Of a stretch of 23,858 bases of DNA, positions 20,216 to 23,858 are shown piece by piece. Origin of the DNA: Gammaproteobacteria bacterium (GTDB taxonomy: Bacteria; Pseudomonadota; Gammaproteobacteria; Steroidobacterales; Steroidobacteraceae); the NCBI GenBank assembly GCA_027451085.1, contig DAIDKA010000301.1:1-23858 (forward strand), read 5' to 3'. The first letter of the stretch is position 1; each line of letters starts with the position of its first letter. A program made the position numbers and the translations under genes. Under the pieces are notes generated by a model. It saw only the letters and a program-made list of their open reading frames with translations, was not told the DNA's origin and made no database searches.

Positions 20216-22852
20216 TCACTTGCCATTGATGACCGCCAGCAGCTGCTCCCGCAGATTGCGGCCTTTGTCGTCCTGCTTCTGGGCCATCAGGTACAGCCCT
20301 CTGCCGCTGCTGTGATCCGCCCATAGCTTGCCGACCTGGCGCTTTTCTTTTTCCTGATCGTTGCTGAAGCGGTCGCTGCCCTTGTACTCGATGATGAACA
20401 GGCGGCCGTCCTTGAGCTTGGCGACGAAATCCGGGTAGGTGCGTTGCTTGGCGGTGGGCATCCAGAACTGGTCCGGATGAACGAGATTGCGCACCCAGAA
20501 TTCGACCTCATCCAGCAGGTCGATCTGCTGCGCGCACTCGAATTCCTCGCCGATCTTGCCTGCCTGGGTTCTCCAGGCCAGATGGCCGGGTTTCGGGTAA
20601 TAGTGCTTGCGGAAGCGATAGGCGCCTTGGTAGTACCAGCGTGCCGGGTATCGGGTCATGTCCGCCGGGTAGGTAAAGCTGTGGCCCGGGCCATCACTGC
20701 TGACCAGTTCCAGCGAGCCTCCGAACAGTGCCTGCTGGAATCCTTGCTGATAAGCCGTCTCCTTGGCGAGCAGCAACTGCTCCTGGAATTTGCGGCGCAG
20801 GATGAACTGACCCCTGAGCAGCTGCGCCAGGGAGAAGCCACGTTCATGGACCAGTTCATGCACTGCGCGCCGCAGCCATTCGCGCAGCACCGGTTGCTTG
20901 ACCGAAGCTTCGCGGACTTCACGATCCAGCCAGCCGACCAGATCTGCTTCGCTACGGTCCTGGGCGAAACCCGGAAGGAGGGTGGTTACGTCGTCCTTGA
21001 CCTGTTGGAAGCTCACGACTCGATCGTAGAGATTGAGCTCAAAGGTCATGCTGTCTTCGGCCAACCGCAGACTCGAAAAGTCCGGCGGGTAGGTCAGCAG
21101 GTCCCACCTGAAGTCGGCGGCCAGCATGCCGCTGTCGACCAGTTCCAGCTCTCCCTGCTCGCGCAGGCACAAGCATGGCACCCGGAATTCTGCTCTGCGT
21201 TCGCTGGGCGCTCTGGCCGCAGCGATCAGATTCTGGTGACGCTCTATCTGAGCCCTGAGCTCGTCTCTCTGCTTCGGGGGTGCAGTGGCGACGATGGCTT
21301 CGACGGTCACAGGGTCGATTTCGCCGCTGATTTCCAAGACCCCGCCGCTGCCGGCTGAATCGGGTATGAACACCACGTGCTCGGCGTCGTGCGCCGGTGC
21401 ATTGGACAGGTCAGGCGCCTTGCGAACCTCGACGCGGGTGGTGGGGAGTTGCGGTTGCCGCTCTTCGCCATCTGGTAACGGTAGCTCCAAGGCCTGACCT
21501 TGGCGGATCGCAACGGCTGCTTCCATCGGATTGAAGCCGATATCGACGAGTGACTGGGTCAGTTCGCCTGCGGCACTGCCAAAGTGTCCGGTGATGACGT
21601 GTGCATAGGCTTTATTCATTGCCTCCTGCCGGCGTTGCGTGGCGTAGGGCATGCGCAGCACGCGACCCAGCAACTGCTGGATGTCCTTGTCGCTCTTGAC
21701 TTGTGCCACCGAGCAGAACACGTAGGCGAAGGAGCAGTCCCAGCCCTCCTTCAGCGCCTGCTTGGTGATGATGATCTCGATGGCGCAGTCCTTCGAGAAC
21801 AGGTCGACGCCGTCGATGTCGCGCTGGCTGCCGGTGGCGATCGCAATGCTCTTTGCGTCAACCCCGTCGGCTTCGATCAGGTGTCGCTTTACTTCCTCGA
21901 CTGTGGCCGTGCCACGGGCACTCTCGGCCTGGATCAGCAGGATGGGGCGGATGTAGTCCGTTTCTGCCAATGCCGCCTTTGCCAGGGTCTTGCGCCGGGC
22001 CACTGCGGCACTTACTGCGGCCTGCCACTGCCCGATGTGCTCCGTCAGCACCACCGGGAACTTGATCATGTCTTCGGTTTTCAGCTCGAAAGCGGAAACG
22101 CTGACCAGTACATTGGAGCTTGCGAGGTCCGGCGTGGCGGTAAGTTCCACCACGGCGCGTGGGCCGAGGCGCTTGTAGACCTGGTAGGACAATGGCGTCG
22201 TGGCGTTGTGCGCCTCGTCCATGATCACCAGTGGGCCATGAAGTTTCAGCACGTTGGCGAACGAGGCCACGACGTGACCGGAATCGTCCATGTCCAGGTA
22301 GCCCAGGTGTCGGGCACTGCCGGTGAAGTGGGCCTCCAGGTCCTCGTGGTGCTCGTAGACCTTGCGCCCATCCTGGTTCTCCACGCGCAATGCGGCGACG
22401 GTGGCAATCACGATACAGACCTTCGTGGCCAGGTCCGCGGGGCGGATTTGCGCGAAGTCGGCGATGTCGAACACCGAGACCCTGCCGGCGAAGGCATCGT
22501 CCAGTTCCCGCCGATACGGGTGACGTGGATCACGGAAGGCGTCCAGCGTCTGGCTCTTGATCTGGGTGGTCGGGACCATCCACAGCACCAGCGGGAACTC
22601 CCGTTCCAGGTAGGCGCGACCTGCCGACTGGATGATGTGAGCCCCCATGACCGTTTTGCCGCCACCGGTGGGGATGCGCAGGCAGACGTAGGGCACGGCC
22701 GGCAGGTCGGGCATGGGTTTGTAGTCGGTACTCAGCCTCTCGTCCACGCTGGTTGCGAAGGCTTCGGCCGGACCATACAATCGCGCGGCTTGAAAATATT
22801 GTTCAAGCCTTAGCAGGGCCCGGCGCTGGTAGTCTTTAGGGGTCAGAGCCAT
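20216..22852 (-). CDS. res: Type III restriction enzyme Res-like subunit (DEAD/DEAH helicase plus nuclease)
   Basis: This 878-residue protein is an SF2 ATPase with Q9 in the Q motif (DYQRRAL), Walker A PTGGGKT (61-67), DEAH at 212-215, TATP at 238-241 and a motif VI QLLGRVLRMPY in the second RecA domain. The C-terminus carries a PD-(D/E)xK nuclease signature: PD at 807-808 and E822-Y-K824. Res uses ATP to communicate along DNA and cuts 25-27 bp from unmethylated sites when complexed with Mod. All catalytic motifs are intact. It starts one base inside the mod stop (TGATG), so the two are coupled. Somewhat shorter than many Res proteins. It faces brnTA. Confidence 0.9.
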   Translation of the reverse strand: MALTPKDYQRRALLRLEQYFQAARLYGPAEAFATSVDERLSTDYKPMPDLPAVPYVCLRIPTGGGKTVMGAHIIQSAGRAYLEREFPLVLWMVPTTQIKSQTLDAFRDPRHPYRRELDDAFAGRVSVFDIADFAQIRPADLATKVCIVIATVAALRVENQDGRKVYEHHEDLEAHFTGSARHLGYLDMDDSGHVVASFANVLKLHGPLVIMDEAHNATTPLSYQVYKRLGPRAVVELTATPDLASSNVLVSVSAFELKTEDMIKFPVVLTEHIGQWQAAVSAAVARRKTLAKAALAETDYIRPILLIQAESARGTATVEEVKRHLIEADGVDAKSIAIATGSQRDIDGVDLFSKDCAIEIIITKQALKEGWDCSFAYVFCSVAQVKSDKDIQQLLGRVLRMPYATQRRQEAMNKAYAHVITGHFGSAAGELTQSLVDIGFNPMEAAVAIRQGQALELPLPDGEERQPQLPTTRVEVRKAPDLSNAPAHDAEHVVFIPDSAGSGGVLEISGEIDPVTVEAIVATAPPKQRDELRAQIERHQNLIAAARAPSERRAEFRVPCLCLREQGELELVDSGMLAADFRWDLLTYPPDFSSLRLAEDSMTFELNLYDRVVSFQQVKDDVTTLLPGFAQDRSEADLVGWLDREVREASVKQPVLREWLRRAVHELVHERGFSLAQLLRGQFILRRKFQEQLLLAKETAYQQGFQQALFGGSLELVSSDGPGHSFTYPADMTRYPARWYYQGAYRFRKHYYPKPGHLAWRTQAGKIGEEFECAQQIDLLDEVEFWVRNLVHPDQFWMPTAKQRTYPDFVAKLKDGRLFIIEYKGSDRFSNDQEKEKRQVGKLWADHSSGRGLYLMAQKQDDKGRNLREQLLAVINGK

Positions 22853-23858
22853 CAGCGGGCCTTGATGTCGTACGGGGTCTGGCGGAAGACGATGTTCAGT
22901 TCCCGCAACTGATCCTCGTTCAGGGCGCAGGCCTCGCCGTAGATAACCCTGGGTCCGTTGAATGTAGGTAGTGAGCGGAGCAGGCCACGGGTGAGGACAT
23001 TGCCGCCCGATCGACTGTCATCGCCCAGAATGCCGTTGAACAGCAGGTAGTAACCAGTGCCACTGTGTTCGCCCAGGAAGGCGTTCTTCTTCGAGCGGGT
23101 GGAGCGAGCGGTGCCGGTTTCGGTGAACCAGACATGAGCGGCCAGGTGCTCAAACCGGATGCCTTCGTGGATTCGGCCGTTTTCGTCGAACAGAGGCGGG
23201 CCCAGCCGGCAGAATCGGAAGCCGCCGCCACCTTTCCAATTCACGGACTTGGAGATCCCGGTTTGTTCGCCATCGATCACGCTTTTCAAGCGTTCGTAAC
23301 AATGTGTTCTGGATTGCTCCCCGAGTTCGATTCCAATGAATCTTCTTCCCAGCTTGTGAGCGACGGCCGCGGTAGTTCCGGAACCGAGAAAACTGTCCAG
23401 AACGAGGTCGCCAGGTTCGCTGCCAAGTTCAATACAGCGTCGCAGTAGCCGTTCCGGCTTCTTGCCCTTGGGAAAGTTGACGCCCCCCTCTGCGGCAATT
23501 CCCTCCCAGGAGATATCGGTCCATATGTTGGTCAACGGGGCTGTGGCTGTGGGCTTGCCGTCCACCTGGGAAATGTTCTTGCTGTAGAAGAGGACCTGCT
23601 GCCCGTTGAGTACGTAGATCGTATCCAGGCCGTTGTCCCGCTGGAGCCGGAAAACCCGGTCGGTTTGTCTGGAGGACTTCCGCTTTAATTCAACGATCGC
23701 CTGTCCCGCTCCGGTGTCGCTGATGGACGCCAGACGGCAGACCTGCCTCGCGTTCTCGGTGACCCATCTGTCAAAGTGCTCAAGCACTGATTTCGGGTGT
23801 GTGATCCTGCTGCTCCGAGGAATGTTCTTGTATACCTCGGCTATGGGTCTGAAGAACC
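22852..23858 (-). CDS. mod: Type III DNA methyltransferase Mod subunit (C-terminal part; runs off the right edge)
   Basis: The frame is open from the window edge for 334 residues to TGA 22854-22852. Near residue 152 of this fragment it shows the SAM-binding motif LDSFLGSGTT, after FPKGKKPERLLRRCIEL and before RRFIGIELG. A motif I placed late in the protein is the beta-class layout of type III Mod enzymes, which methylate adenine at N6 and choose the target site. The catalytic DPPY and most of the recognition domain would lie upstream, outside the window. The C-terminal end NIVFRQTPYDIKAR is typical of Mod. A GTG at 23787 is not taken as the start, because the frame continues to the edge. Confidence 0.9.
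   Translation of the reverse strand, partial: FFRPIAEVYKNIPRSSRITHPKSVLEHFDRWVTENARQVCRLASISDTGAGQAIVELKRKSSRQTDRVFRLQRDNGLDTIYVLNGQQVLFYSKNISQVDGKPTATAPLTNIWTDISWEGIAAEGGVNFPKGKKPERLLRRCIELGSEPGDLVLDSFLGSGTTAAVAHKLGRRFIGIELGEQSRTHCYERLKSVIDGEQTGISKSVNWKGGGGFRFCRLGPPLFDENGRIHEGIRFEHLAAHVWFTETGTARSTRSKKNAFLGEHSGTGYYLLFNGILGDDSRSGGNVLTRGLLRSLPTFNGPRVIYGEACALNEDQLRELNIVFRQTPYDIKAR

Noticed and set aside
21584..22813. 409-residue plus-strand ORF opposite res
   Set aside because: Antisense to intact helicase motifs; no recognisable domain.
1..23858. tRNA, rRNA, CRISPR arrays, insertion sequences
   Set aside because: No regularly spaced repeats, cloverleaf-like segments, rRNA-like stretches or transposase motifs were seen on either strand by reading.

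Overview
The window reads as chromosomal DNA from a GC-rich gammaproteobacterium. The strongest clue is gene order: holA-nadD-rsfS-rlmH-maf-rng-nitrilase-tldD in one run, purE-purK overlapping, darP (yjgA) divergent from pmbA (tldE), and djlA present. The exact lineage cannot be read from this alone. By eye the core genes have high GC (a sampled line in nadD is well above 70%), while sampled lines from about 19.8 kb to the right end are near 55-60%. That drop fits an acquired segment at the right-hand side.

Left edge (1-1060): a partial minus-strand gene whose cysteine-rich N-terminus resembles that of some pentapeptide-repeat proteins. It has a good sigma70-like promoter and a short leader that can fold into a three-way junction covering the Shine-Dalgarno sequence. 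Divergent from it is a VapBC-type toxin-antitoxin pair with a perfect 17-bp palindrome inside its promoter. A minus-strand proline iminopeptidase follows (1106-2287) with an unusual 70-residue Lys/Ala/Arg/Pro-rich N-terminal extension.

Core operon (2340-9503, plus strand): eight genes. HolA is the DNA polymerase III delta subunit. NadD makes the NAD precursor. RsfS silences ribosomes, RlmH methylates 23S rRNA, and Maf is a nucleotide pyrophosphatase. RNase G, a Nit-type amidase and TldD complete the run. Several start and stop codons overlap (ATGA), so translational coupling is likely.

Minus-strand block (9556-13207): darP, then purE-purK, which carry out the two-step carboxylation of AIR in purine synthesis, then an ExeA-like ATPase fused to an FHA domain. 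pmbA/tldE, the partner of TldD, diverges from darP. After it come an orphan nine-helix membrane protein with a COX15/CtaA-like histidine pattern, a secreted SnoaL/NTF2-like protein (minus), queH (queuosine synthesis), rpe and djlA (minus), and purC, which starts 17 bp from the djlA start on the other strand. Promoter elements at vapB, queH, djlA and purC sit so close to the start codons that leaderless mRNAs are predicted.

Right edge (about 19,430-23,858): a defence-type cargo region with a BrnT/BrnA toxin-antitoxin pair facing a type III restriction-modification operon. The operon consists of mod (cut by the window end) and res, overlapping by one base. No tRNA, rRNA, CRISPR array, transposase or integrase was recognised. 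No gene-free stretch exceeds 300 bases; the longest are 237-437 and 19,429-19,593, and both are described.
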